From NCBI RefSeq assembly GCF_039544265.1, contig NZ_BAABLI010000016.1, positions 87,150-151,149 of the forward strand: a stretch of DNA of 64,000 nt, written 5' to 3'. Position numbers and translations under genes: made by a program. The stretch's first letter is position 1. Every line of letters begins with the position of its first letter. The DNA comes from Corallincola platygyrae (lineage in GTDB: Bacteria; Pseudomonadota; Gammaproteobacteria; Enterobacterales; Neiellaceae). Shown one piece after another: positions 27,802-36,261 of the stretch. The notes under the pieces were generated by a model that saw only the letters and a list, made by a program, of their open reading frames with translations, ran no database searches and was not told the DNA's origin.

Positions 27802-27841
27802 TTGCATATGCACATTATTGCTTATAATCGTGCAAAAGCAA
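27802..27841 (-). promoter_or_regulatory. Promoter/operator of the RES-Xre operon
   Basis: Two imperfect inverted 12-bp arms, TTGCATATGCAC (27802-27813) and GTGCAAAAGCAA (27830-27841), match at 9 of 12 positions around a 16-bp spacer. On the minus strand TTGCTT-N16-AATAAT forms a plausible promoter inside the arms. Antitoxin binding here would block transcription. Confidence 0.6.
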
Positions 27842-27843
27842 CT

Positions 27844-29724
27844 TTAATCATGTCGCCAGTCTTGGAAAAATTGCTGAATGTTGATGCTGAGTATCTCACC
27901 GCCCTTAGCATCCAAGAACAGCTCCACTTTGCCTTGCTCTATTCGCTGAGTCTGGCCCGTAAAAAGTGAGGTTGCATCCCCGTCGGTAACCAAGGGGAAC
28001 AGATCTACAAGCAGCTGCCTGGATTCAACATCATTTCGGTTAATGCCAGATATGATCAGGCTGTGCTGGTCGATTCGTGCAAACAGATAGCAATCCTGCT
28101 CTGCCATTAGCGGCAGAAAACCGCCCTGGCGCAAAGCGGGGTGTGCTAAACGCAGCCGGATCATTTGTTGGTAATAACCATACCAAGGGTTTTCCGTGTG
28201 ATAGACGCCTGATTCAACCTCGAGTTCAGACCAGGGCAGAGTGCGTCGACCAGTGATCTCATTGTCTGCTGAAAGGCCCAGTTCATCACCGTAAAGAAGA
28301 CAGGGCATGCCGGGGTAGGTAAACAGCATCTGTATTCCCAATTTTACTTTGCTCTCATCATGGCCGCATAACGAAATAAAGCGGGCGGTGTCGGTACCAT
28401 TGAGCAGGTTTAGCTGGCTAAGCTGATGATTGATACTGTTTTGCATCCGGCTCAATTTCAGCCAGGTTTCCATATCTGATGCGTCGGTAGTTATCTGCTC
28501 GCCCGCTACATCTTTGCCGGTAAGAAATGCCCACAGGGGCAGGGTGAATCCAAAGTAATTCATTACCCCGTCTTCGGCGCCACTCTGCAGCCATGCGGAT
28601 GCGTCCCCCCAATGTTCGCCAATCAAGCAAGCGTCTGGTTTGTTATGACGAATGGCGTCTCCCATGGCTTTGACCAGTTCTGCATTGCCCTCTGCACTCT
28701 CGCCACGACCTATCATTTGAGCCACATCCAACCGCCAGCCATCAATTTCGTAAGGTGGTTTTAACCAACGGATAAGGGCGCTGCCCTGTTGACGAAAGAT
28801 GAGATCGCATAACTTATCACTATGGTAATTGAGAACCGGTAGTGAGCGATGACCTTTCCAATCGACATAACTTTCCGCTTCATCGCTGTGGAAGGTATAG
28901 AACTCTCTGAATAGAGAGGTTGGCGATTGGTAAGCGCCGTTTGTGGGATGTTTGCCCCAGCGGTTAAACCAAGGATGATTGTCCCCAGTATGGTTTACGA
29001 CAGCGTCCAGCATGATCTTCATGCCTCGCTGATGAAGCGACTCACAAAGGCTTGCAAATGCACCATTGCCACCCAGGTGAGGGGCAACCGTGTCGTAAGA
29101 GTCTGGGTTGTACTTGTGTACGCTTGCGCTGGTAAATATGGGATTTAGCGAGAGTGCCGTGATCCCCATTTGCTGCAGGTAATCCAGCCTATCTTCGATA
29201 CCCTTTAAATCACCCCCATAAAACTCCAACCCGGGACGATTCTGACCTGGAACATGCTCCCAGGGTAGCGCTTTGACCGGAAGCCCCTGGTACTCAAACT
29301 CACCGCTTTTGACATTGGTCTCCGGATCGCCACAGGCAAAGCGATCAGGGAAGATCTGATACCAGACCTGCTCTCTCATCCAATGAGCTGGCCCAGCGTT
29401 ATGCAGGTACCTGAATTGCAGTTGTCTTGCCGGCGGGTGCGGCGTCTCGCCAGCCGCAGAAAGCCAAACTAGCCGGCTTCCTTGCAGGCATTTGAAGCTG
29501 TATAGGTTGAGTGAAGCGGCCGGGTTCAGAGGTAACAAACCATGCCATAAGGTACCGTTTGGCAAGGACTTAGGAGATAGTTCCACAAGGTACTCTTCGT
29601 TATTGGGCTCTGCGCGGAGCCAAACTTTCGACAAGACCTGACGACTAAAAAGGCGAATGATGGCCTGGTCGATATCAGTTTCAACGAATGGGGCAATTTC
29701 TACGTGCAGCAGTGATGGGAGCAT
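27844..29724 (-). CDS. malZ: Maltodextrin glucosidase MalZ-like (GH13)
   Basis: MalZ removes glucose from short maltodextrins in the cytoplasm. The 626-residue product has no signal peptide. It has an N-terminal beta domain (about 1-115), a barrel opening with QVWYQIFPDRFACGDP, FYGGDLKGIEDRLDYLQQMGITALSLNPIF, MLDAVVNHTGD, GWRLDVAQM (nucleophile D333) and IGEHWGD (acid/base E370). Region IV reads NGTDTARF (D445), so the usual His before the Asp is Thr444, an unusual substitution; the E. coli enzyme has DSHDTARF. It lies 96 bp downstream of malT on the same strand, with a palindrome between. Confidence 0.88.
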   Translation of the reverse strand: MLPSLLHVEIAPFVETDIDQAIIRLFSRQVLSKVWLRAEPNNEEYLVELSPKSLPNGTLWHGLLPLNPAASLNLYSFKCLQGSRLVWLSAAGETPHPPARQLQFRYLHNAGPAHWMREQVWYQIFPDRFACGDPETNVKSGEFEYQGLPVKALPWEHVPGQNRPGLEFYGGDLKGIEDRLDYLQQMGITALSLNPIFTSASVHKYNPDSYDTVAPHLGGNGAFASLCESLHQRGMKIMLDAVVNHTGDNHPWFNRWGKHPTNGAYQSPTSLFREFYTFHSDEAESYVDWKGHRSLPVLNYHSDKLCDLIFRQQGSALIRWLKPPYEIDGWRLDVAQMIGRGESAEGNAELVKAMGDAIRHNKPDACLIGEHWGDASAWLQSGAEDGVMNYFGFTLPLWAFLTGKDVAGEQITTDASDMETWLKLSRMQNSINHQLSQLNLLNGTDTARFISLCGHDESKVKLGIQMLFTYPGMPCLLYGDELGLSADNEITGRRTLPWSELEVESGVYHTENPWYGYYQQMIRLRLAHPALRQGGFLPLMAEQDCYLFARIDQHSLIISGINRNDVESRQLLVDLFPLVTDGDATSLFTGQTQRIEQGKVELFLDAKGGEILSINIQQFFQDWRHD

Positions 29725-29780
29725 GGGATATCTACCTACGTAATCGTCTCACTCCGAATGCTATTGCGGTTCACAGGGCG

Positions 29781-29807
29781 GATCTTCCACCCTTGGGGTG
29801 GAAGATC
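29781..29807. promoter_or_regulatory. Palindrome in front of malZ (copy 1 of the malT-region operator)
   Basis: A perfect 27-bp palindrome with 12-bp arms (GATCTTCCACCC / GGGTGGAAGATC) around TTG, 57 bp before the malZ start. Its core TTCCACCC-N3-GGGTGGAA recurs upstream of malT. No T tract follows on either strand, so a terminator is unlikely. The GGGTGGA half resembles the GGA(T/G)GA element of MalT boxes. Confidence 0.65.
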
Positions 29808-29820
29808 TGTTTGCAGCGGG

Positions 29821-32370
29821 TCAATAAGTTGAAGCTGACTGCTGTCGACTTAGTCTGACTGCCTCCGCTTTAGCTTCGGCGCGATTATTCAGATCGAGTT
29901 TGTTGTAGATGTGGTTGATGTGGCTTTTGACCGTCGACAGTGCGACGTGCATCTGTGCGGCAATCTGATCATTGCTGTAGCCTTTCCCGATACCCTGCAG
30001 CACCCGCCACTCTTTCTTTGTCAGTCTGGGATCCGGAGAGGACAAAGTCTTGGCTACCTTGATGGCTGGCACTTGCGATAAAAGAGAGTTCAGTCTGGAA
30101 AAAGCGTCTAATACAGAAGGGGTAGCGGCAAAGTCGGACGGAATTTTTTGCCATCGGTTGGCATAGGATGGGCCTAACACCAAGGCATCCCAGAGATAGC
30201 CACCTTTCAGCCATTGACCTAGTTGGGCACAACAAGTTTTATCGTTTTCTGGCTTGCTCAGTTGCACCATCCAAGTCAGTTGTTGTGCGAGGAGTGTGGC
30301 CCCTTTTTGCTGCCAATAACTAGCTTGAGACTCAACGCTGCCAGGCAGCTGGTGGTTGGATAGCAGGCAATGTCTGACAAAAAGCAGATTGTCATAGCCA
30401 TCATGAAGATCAACCGGCTGTTTGTGCCAGCTGAGCCACTTCTTCAGTCTCGCCAGGCCTTCCGTATCGCCCTGCCAGTGATAAGCCATTTGCAGTGCAC
30501 TGTGAGCACGAAAACGCCAACGCCTGCAGGTAAAATCCTGACTTAATCGTTGCTCCATTTTTTCTATCAGATCCTGGCAGGGCTCACCTTGTAGCACGGC
30601 TAATACCAAGGCCCAGGTCTGGTTTGCAAACAGCCAATAGTCTCCACGGGGCTTTTGTGTCTTGTTGGCGCTGGCTAGCAGGTTCCTGGCATCTGCCAGT
30701 TGCCCCTGTCGGATGGCTAACTCCAACCGGGTTCTTACGATGGCGTCAAAGGTAAAATCGTCGATTAAGTTGTGCTGAGTCGCCAGTGTATCCGCCTGTT
30801 CGGCGAATCGATTGGCGCTGGCCATATCCGCTTTCAGCATGGCGGCATTGGATTGTCGGATGCTGGCTGCCAGTGCGATATGAAATTGTCGTTCGGTAAT
30901 CGCCAGGGGCGCGACATCTCGAAGCTGTTTATGTGCCGATCCAATGTCACCCAGCCACATCAGAGACATCGCTCGGGTAAACATGGCGGACATAAGGTCA
31001 TGGGGGGAGGTTAAATCTTGCAGCGCTTGTTCAGAAAGGCTCAGTGCCTCTTCAAGCAGATCAAATTGATAAACCGTTTCCGCTTGCAGCGCGGTTAAGC
31101 GTGCCAGTTGCAGAGGTTGCCAGGTCAGGGTATCCAACTGTTTTTGCCACTGATTACTGGCGCCGCTATCTTTCTCTCCCTCCAGAATCAGCCAGCCTTG
31201 CAGCAGGGCAATTTCTGGGTTGTTTTTACGCTGCCTTTCCGACAAAAGAGAGAGTAAATCGCTTAGCTCACTGTAGCGGGCATGATGAAACGCATCCCAT
31301 CCAAACTTCAGCAGCCACTCTTGCGCCATCACTGGGCTATTAAGCTCCCGCACAATCTGGGCGGACATCTTGCGGTCGCTCTCTTTCATCAGGGCTCTGC
31401 ATGCTGCATGCAGGGAAAGAGTCAGTCGTTCAGGTGAATGCTTTGCGAGATAGTGTTTATAGGTTTGCCTGAAGAACGGCACAAAACAGAAGCGGTCTGC
31501 TTGTTTGTATAAAAAGAGTTGCTGTTGCAGCAGTGCGTTTAATTGGTATTGCAGCTCCGTTCTGGGAAACAATGAATAGGCTGTTTCTAACTTGAATTCT
31601 GGCAGTGAGATTAAGCCAAGCAGCAGCTCTTTAAGGTCATGACTCAGCGGTTCAATGTTTTCCTGTACCAGATAGTCCGCCAGATTAATGCCCAAAAGCG
31701 TGAGTGATTCAGGTGTTAACTGGTCACCTGCAGTCAGGCGCCTATGCAGCATTCGCCAAGGGGCAGGCCATCCCTGCAATGCGGTTTGGTATTGCGCTAT
31801 CTGTTCAGGATTTAGCTGGTTTGGTAAGTCCGCCAGCAGCTGCTGAAGCTGTTTGTCTTTTAGTTCCAATGACAGCCGCGTTATCCAACGTACCTGACCA
31901 CTCATTTCATAGGCGGCTAGCAATTCACTATGGTGATGGTGTGATGCTATGACGGAAGTGAGTAGGGGGTGTTCTAGCAGCAGTTTGATTAGCTCGATAG
32001 CGTGTTTATCAATGTGGTGCAGGTTATCAATGACCAGGAGTGTAGGCTTTTTCAGTTGCTTTAGTTGGTTTTGAAGCAGTGTCAGCAATCGGTCGACCGA
32101 AACACCAGAAAGCTCCTCAGCTGAGTAATCGCCAGTCAAGTCCAGGGTTTCGACCAGTTTGCAGAATAGGGCGACTGGTGAGTTTTGCTCAGGTTGGAGA
32201 GTAAGCCAGAATTTATCGCCAGTGTGTTGCTGATACCAGTGTTGCGCCAGGCATGTTTTTCCGTACCCGGTTGGTGCCTGCAAAACAACCAATCGCTCTT
32301 TGGGTTTTTTATCCAGTCCTTTGGGCGGCTGCCATAAAGAGTCTTGGTGCACTTGGTCCATGGTCTCCAT
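29821..32370 (-). CDS. malT: MalT-like ATP-dependent LuxR-type transcription activator
   Basis: MalT activates maltodextrin genes when bound to maltotriose and ATP. The 849-residue product has an N-terminal P-loop LQAPTGYGKT (G35-T39) and a Walker B-like LLVIDNLHHID, a winged-helix/superhelical central region with many Leu/Ala-rich helical hairpins, and a C-terminal LuxR helix-turn-helix (LTKKEWRVLQGIGKGYSNDQIAAQMHVALSTVKSHINHIYNKLDL). It is about 50 residues shorter than E. coli MalT. The malZ gene follows in the same direction and the kinase-like gene is divergent. Confidence 0.85.
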   Translation of the reverse strand: METMDQVHQDSLWQPPKGLDKKPKERLVVLQAPTGYGKTCLAQHWYQQHTGDKFWLTLQPEQNSPVALFCKLVETLDLTGDYSAEELSGVSVDRLLTLLQNQLKQLKKPTLLVIDNLHHIDKHAIELIKLLLEHPLLTSVIASHHHHSELLAAYEMSGQVRWITRLSLELKDKQLQQLLADLPNQLNPEQIAQYQTALQGWPAPWRMLHRRLTAGDQLTPESLTLLGINLADYLVQENIEPLSHDLKELLLGLISLPEFKLETAYSLFPRTELQYQLNALLQQQLFLYKQADRFCFVPFFRQTYKHYLAKHSPERLTLSLHAACRALMKESDRKMSAQIVRELNSPVMAQEWLLKFGWDAFHHARYSELSDLLSLLSERQRKNNPEIALLQGWLILEGEKDSGASNQWQKQLDTLTWQPLQLARLTALQAETVYQFDLLEEALSLSEQALQDLTSPHDLMSAMFTRAMSLMWLGDIGSAHKQLRDVAPLAITERQFHIALAASIRQSNAAMLKADMASANRFAEQADTLATQHNLIDDFTFDAIVRTRLELAIRQGQLADARNLLASANKTQKPRGDYWLFANQTWALVLAVLQGEPCQDLIEKMEQRLSQDFTCRRWRFRAHSALQMAYHWQGDTEGLARLKKWLSWHKQPVDLHDGYDNLLFVRHCLLSNHQLPGSVESQASYWQQKGATLLAQQLTWMVQLSKPENDKTCCAQLGQWLKGGYLWDALVLGPSYANRWQKIPSDFAATPSVLDAFSRLNSLLSQVPAIKVAKTLSSPDPRLTKKEWRVLQGIGKGYSNDQIAAQMHVALSTVKSHINHIYNKLDLNNRAEAKAEAVRLSRQQSASTY

Positions 32371-32408
32371 ATTTGGTTACGTCCTGCTTAGATCCCGGCG
32401 TGATAAAA

Positions 32409-32427
32409 TTCCACCCTCAGGGTGGAA
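32409..32427. promoter_or_regulatory. Palindrome in front of malT (copy 2)
   Basis: TTCCACCC (32409-32416), TCA, GGGTGGAA (32420-32427): the same 19-bp core as at 29785-29803, with a different spacer and unrelated flanks. It lies between malT (38 bp away) and the divergent kinase-like gene (90 bp away), so it could control both. Confidence 0.65.
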
Positions 32428-32517
32428 GCTGATAGCGGCCTTGGTCATTACTATGCCCACATCGGGTCTAACAAGACCATGGTAAATATCAAAAAACGAT
32501 AATCTAAAGGAGTCAGC

Positions 32518-33615
32518 ATGGATCGTGAAGCCCAACGCAGACAATCGCAGCTTGATTTTGTTGCTTCTGGCCAGGATATTCTGGTCGGAAGTGAAACTTT
32601 GTTGCCATTGCCACTTTCAGAGTTAAGTCAGACCAATAAGGATTCGGACTACGTCATCGAAACCTTTGCTGGTGGTTTAACAGCCCATGTTTACCGTATT
32701 CGTGTGAACGGTCAGGACTGGAATCTCAAGTTAAAGCGTGAACAGAGTCTGGTTAAAAACGTTGATGGACAGACTTCGTTTCTGAATGAAGTACAGCGGA
32801 GACGCGATTTCCAGTCTTTGAAAGACAAGCCAACAACAGCCGAAGCTTTTTCTCATGTGGTACCCACGGCATATGCCTCCTTCCAGGAAGGGGTGATGCT
32901 GTCGCCTTGGCTTGAGGGCGAAGTGCTAGATGAGTTCAATGAGTCGGTACTCACTCAGATCTTCGATACTGTTGTGAACTTCGAATTGAATGGCTTTATC
33001 GAGTGGGACTTGTGTCCGGGCAATATCATTTATGACGGCGAGCAGATCAGCCTGTTTGATTTTGGGTATTGTTACACCTTTAATCCTCTTACTGAGTTCA
33101 ATAGCAACGGACAGTCTGCACCACTTTTCCACAGCGTTGAGCGCCTGGAAACCCGAAATTTCTTTGGGTATCTCCTCAAAAAAGAACAGGAATGGTCTCA
33201 CAAAGAGATACTGACCTTGTTTGAGCTGGAAAAACGATTGGCGCTGCAGGCTTACGAGTACAAGTACTCTGCGCTGCATAAAGCCGGAGCGGAGCAGAGC
33301 GTGCTCAGCTGGGTCGATCAGTACATCAAACGTTGGCGCAAGGCTTTGTCCACACCTGCGGGTCTTGAAGACCTGTTTCTGGTTGAAAGCTTCCGCTCAC
33401 ATCTATTGGACGTACACGATGATTTGAGTGGCCAATCTTGTACGCCAATGACGCTTAAAAGAGTGGACCGTCTTGAAGAGGTGTTGAGCGATCATTTTGG
33501 TGCCCTAAAAGCACTGGATGGTTTGTTTTTTGGTGATGAAAATCTGACTCAGTCTGAGCTGTTGACGCGCACAAAAAAACAGAAAAAAGAAGCTGTGCGA
33601 TTCCAACTCGCATAA
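32518..33615 (+). CDS. Protein kinase-like / aminoglycoside phosphotransferase-like protein
   Basis: A 365-residue soluble protein with kinase-fold features: a glycine-containing strand pair (VIETFAGGLTAHVYRIRV), a candidate ATP-binding lysine in WNLKLKRE, a catalytic loop EWDLCPGNIIY (D164, N169) in place of HxDxxxxN, and a metal-binding DFG-like LFDFGY (D181). The loop His is replaced by Glu/Trp. The substrate is unknown: protein, sugar and small-molecule kinases all use this fold. It is divergent from malT and shares the palindrome-bearing region, so a link to maltodextrin regulation is an inference from position. AAAGGAG precedes the ATG. Confidence 0.65.
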   Translation: MDREAQRRQSQLDFVASGQDILVGSETLLPLPLSELSQTNKDSDYVIETFAGGLTAHVYRIRVNGQDWNLKLKREQSLVKNVDGQTSFLNEVQRRRDFQSLKDKPTTAEAFSHVVPTAYASFQEGVMLSPWLEGEVLDEFNESVLTQIFDTVVNFELNGFIEWDLCPGNIIYDGEQISLFDFGYCYTFNPLTEFNSNGQSAPLFHSVERLETRNFFGYLLKKEQEWSHKEILTLFELEKRLALQAYEYKYSALHKAGAEQSVLSWVDQYIKRWRKALSTPAGLEDLFLVESFRSHLLDVHDDLSGQSCTPMTLKRVDRLEEVLSDHFGALKALDGLFFGDENLTQSELLTRTKKQKKEAVRFQLA

Positions 33616-33691
33616 TAACCACAAAGTTACGATGCCTATTGTTCAGTTCATCTACACTGAGTGTAGTTAGCTGCAGCTCTTGAGGCGTTGG

Positions 33692-34639
33692 ATGAAGTTC
33701 TTGTGGTTGGGCTTGCTGTTGCTGTTTACCTTCGATGTTGCGGCAAAGCAAGCCCGTGTAGCCTTGATATTGATGGGGCAAACCCATGAATACTGGCATG
33801 CATTGCGGGCGGGTGCCAATGACGTCGCAAAACGGCAAGAGTTGCAGTTGCTGAATATGGATCCCCTGTACGAAAACCAATCCGACAGCCAGGAGGGATT
33901 GGTTTACCGTGCTGTTGAGATGGGAGTTGATGGTATTGTCATTGCACCTAGCGACAGCCTGATGCTGCAGGAGTCATTGAAGTATGCCATGGAGAAGGAC
34001 GTTCAGGTTGTTCTTGTTGACTCTGGCTTATCTATCAATAGTGATATCCCTGTGATTGCCACAGATAACTTCGCTGCCGGGCAAGAGATGGCTAAGTTAA
34101 TCAAATCTGAGAATGTCGCTGGTGGTAAAGTAGTGATATTAGGCCTGCCAACAAAAGTGGCATCGACCTTGGCCAGGGTGGAAGGTCTGGTCTCGGAACT
34201 AAAGGGGCATGCCACAATCGCAAGGCACCACTTAGATTTGCTTTCGATAGGGGAAGCCTTTCGTGTTCTCGAGCAAATTGAATCAGACCTTTTAACTGCT
34301 GACGTGGTGTTTGCCTGTAATGAAAGTTCGACTAAGGCAATGCTTAGTTGGTACGACTCTCGCCCCAATGTGACTCCCAAATTGTATGGATTTGATATGG
34401 CCCCAACCATATTGGCAGCCCTAAAATCTAGAGAGTTAAACGCGGTCGCTGTGCAGGATCCCTATACAATGGGAGAGAAAGCTGTGACACATCTGCATTC
34501 TATGCTGCACCCACACCCCCACGGGCAGGAGCTGAAACTAGAAGGGATGAGTCCACCTTTCTATCTGGTCACTCCAAAACTGCTTGAATCGCAGAGCTAC
34601 GACAAGCGTCTTAGCCGTTACCTCAAGACGACACATTAA
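33692..34639 (+). CDS. Periplasmic sugar-binding protein (LacI/RbsB-like), orphan
   Basis: A 315-residue protein with a signal peptide (MKFLWLGLLLLFTFDVAAKQ) and a periplasmic-binding fold of the ribose/galactose type: HEYWHALRAGANDVAKR, AVEMGVDGIVIAPSDS, VVLVDSGLS, IATDNFAAGQEMAK and FACNESSTKAMLSWYD. I prefer the ATG at 33692, preceded by GAGGCG, to the TTG at 33680. No ABC permease or ATPase gene is adjacent, so the ligand and partner are unknown; it could serve a sensor rather than a transporter. Confidence 0.75.
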   Translation: MKFLWLGLLLLFTFDVAAKQARVALILMGQTHEYWHALRAGANDVAKRQELQLLNMDPLYENQSDSQEGLVYRAVEMGVDGIVIAPSDSLMLQESLKYAMEKDVQVVLVDSGLSINSDIPVIATDNFAAGQEMAKLIKSENVAGGKVVILGLPTKVASTLARVEGLVSELKGHATIARHHLDLLSIGEAFRVLEQIESDLLTADVVFACNESSTKAMLSWYDSRPNVTPKLYGFDMAPTILAALKSRELNAVAVQDPYTMGEKAVTHLHSMLHPHPHGQELKLEGMSPPFYLVTPKLLESQSYDKRLSRYLKTTH

Positions 34640-34749
34640 ACTTTTTCCTCCTTTGAAATGGTGCTCATCTCAGTGAGTGACTTTTTGTCGAGTAGTCTGG
34701 AAATCATGCTACATTCAGCCTTCATTTTTCAGCAGGTTGCTTTTTTGTC

Positions 34750-35769
34750 GTGAAGATTATCTCTAAACCTATTCCGACCAATGTAATCACCGGTTTCTTA
34801 GGCGTGGGCAAAACATCCACTATTTTGTCGCTATTGGCAAAGAAACCTGCAAATGAACGCTGGGCTGTGCTGGTCAATGAGTTTGGTGAAGTAGGGATCG
34901 ACAAATCCTTAATGGCGTCATCTCAGTCGCAACAGGAGATCGCGATAAAAGAAGTGCCTGGCGGTTGCATGTGTTGTACCTCAGGGGTGCCCATGCATGT
35001 GGCATTGACGCAGCTGATACGGCAGCAAAAGCCAGATCGTCTGCTTATTGAACCGAGCGGCTTGGGGCACCCCAAAGAGGTATTGCAGTCACTCACCAGC
35101 GATCTGTTCAAAGGGGTACTGGAGTTACGAGCAACGGTAACCTTGGTCGACCCACGCCATCTCGACGATGAAAGGTATCGAACCCATGATACCTATATCC
35201 AACAACTGCTTGTTGCTGATCGTGTGATTGCAAACAAGATGGATCTGGCACCTGAAGGTAGCATTTCAAAGTTAGCTGGCTACCTGGCAGAAATTGGAAA
35301 CCCTGCAAAGTCGGTCAGTGAGGCTATCCAGGGGGAAGTTAAATTGGGATGGCTTGAACCGATGGCTACCGCCTTGTCGGTTGAGGAAAGCTCCGCCCCA
35401 TTGATTGGTCAACAAACAAGCAGTCCAACCCCTGAGATTGATGAGAGCAATAGCGAGCTTGAGGTAAATAGCAATGCTTTTACCCGTGAGGAGCTCGAAT
35501 CTGACGGTTTTTTCAGTGTTTCATGGCGTCTGCCTGAAACATGGCAGTTTGGCTACGCCGAGTTTTTCGGCTGGTTGAATCAGTTGGCAGTAGAGAGAGT
35601 GAAAGGCGTTATTAATACCAGCAAGGGCTTGTATGCATTTAATGGTGTTAAAGGCGTAATCACCAGTTGCCCTGTAACGCAAACATTGCCTACGGCATTG
35701 GTGTTGATTGACGATAAGGCGATTGAACTAGAGCGTGTCGAACAATCGCTTATATCGTTGTCAAAGTAG
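34750..35769 (+). CDS. COG0523 (CobW/YjiA/ZigA-type) G3E GTPase, putative metallochaperone
   Basis: A 339-residue P-loop GTPase with GFLGVGKT (G15-T22), the metal-binding motif CMCC (C73-C76) preceded by GG, and the GTPase motif IEPSGLGHP. NKMD is the G4 motif. A C-terminal CobW_C domain follows after a Ser/Glu-rich linker (about 210-245). Family members handle Zn2+, Co2+ or Fe; no Zur box is recognised upstream, so the metal is open. The start is a GTG without a strong ribosome-binding site. Confidence 0.85.
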   Translation: MKIISKPIPTNVITGFLGVGKTSTILSLLAKKPANERWAVLVNEFGEVGIDKSLMASSQSQQEIAIKEVPGGCMCCTSGVPMHVALTQLIRQQKPDRLLIEPSGLGHPKEVLQSLTSDLFKGVLELRATVTLVDPRHLDDERYRTHDTYIQQLLVADRVIANKMDLAPEGSISKLAGYLAEIGNPAKSVSEAIQGEVKLGWLEPMATALSVEESSAPLIGQQTSSPTPEIDESNSELEVNSNAFTREELESDGFFSVSWRLPETWQFGYAEFFGWLNQLAVERVKGVINTSKGLYAFNGVKGVITSCPVTQTLPTALVLIDDKAIELERVEQSLISLSK

Positions 35770-35781
35770 CCGCTACACTCG

Positions 35782-36261
35782 CTAAGTTTCCGCAGAAGAA
35801 CTGAGCGTGATAACTCTCTGGTTACTGCTGCCGCGCCAGGCTAGCTGAGGTGATTTCATAGTTTGTTCAAATTTACCATCCACCAATACGTCCAGATGCT
35901 GAACAACTGCTTGCTGCTCTGAACTGAGTTGTTCGTAGGTGTAACCCGTCCAACACCAGATATCTTTGTCTGGGCACTCTCTTTTTACTCGTTCAACCAA
36001 GCTCAGTACGGCTAAGAGGTTATGCGGGTGAAGCGGATCTCCACCCGATAGACTGAGCCCCTGACGTTTAATGCGTTGGTCAGTCAGATCCGAAATGATT
36101 TTATCTTCCAGCGCTTGAGTAAAGGTGTGGCCGCTGTCGAGGCGCCAAGTATTCTGGTTATAACAGCCTTTGCACTGATGTTCGCACCCTGAAACGAACA
36201 GGGTGCAGCGGGTGCCGGGTCCATTGACCACATCAATGGGGTGATAGGCCTGATAGTACAT
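35782..36261 (-). CDS. nrdG: Anaerobic ribonucleotide reductase activating protein
   Basis: NrdG is a radical-SAM enzyme that puts the glycyl radical on NrdD. The 159-residue product has the SAM iron-sulphur motif CxxxCxxC (C26, C30, C33) and SLSGGDPLHPHN. Its ATG overlaps the nrdD stop by one base, so the two are coupled. Confidence 0.96.
   Translation of the reverse strand: MYYQAYHPIDVVNGPGTRCTLFVSGCEHQCKGCYNQNTWRLDSGHTFTQALEDKIISDLTDQRIKRQGLSLSGGDPLHPHNLLAVLSLVERVKRECPDKDIWCWTGYTYEQLSSEQQAVVQHLDVLVDGKFEQTMKSPQLAWRGSSNQRVITLSSSAET

Noticed and set aside
29781..29807. Palindrome read as a malT terminator
   Set aside because: No T tract on either strand and the same core recurs in front of malT, where a terminator makes no sense.
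34178..34190. Half-site GGGTGGAA inside the sugar-binding protein gene
   Set aside because: Single half without its inverted partner and within coding sequence; chance match.
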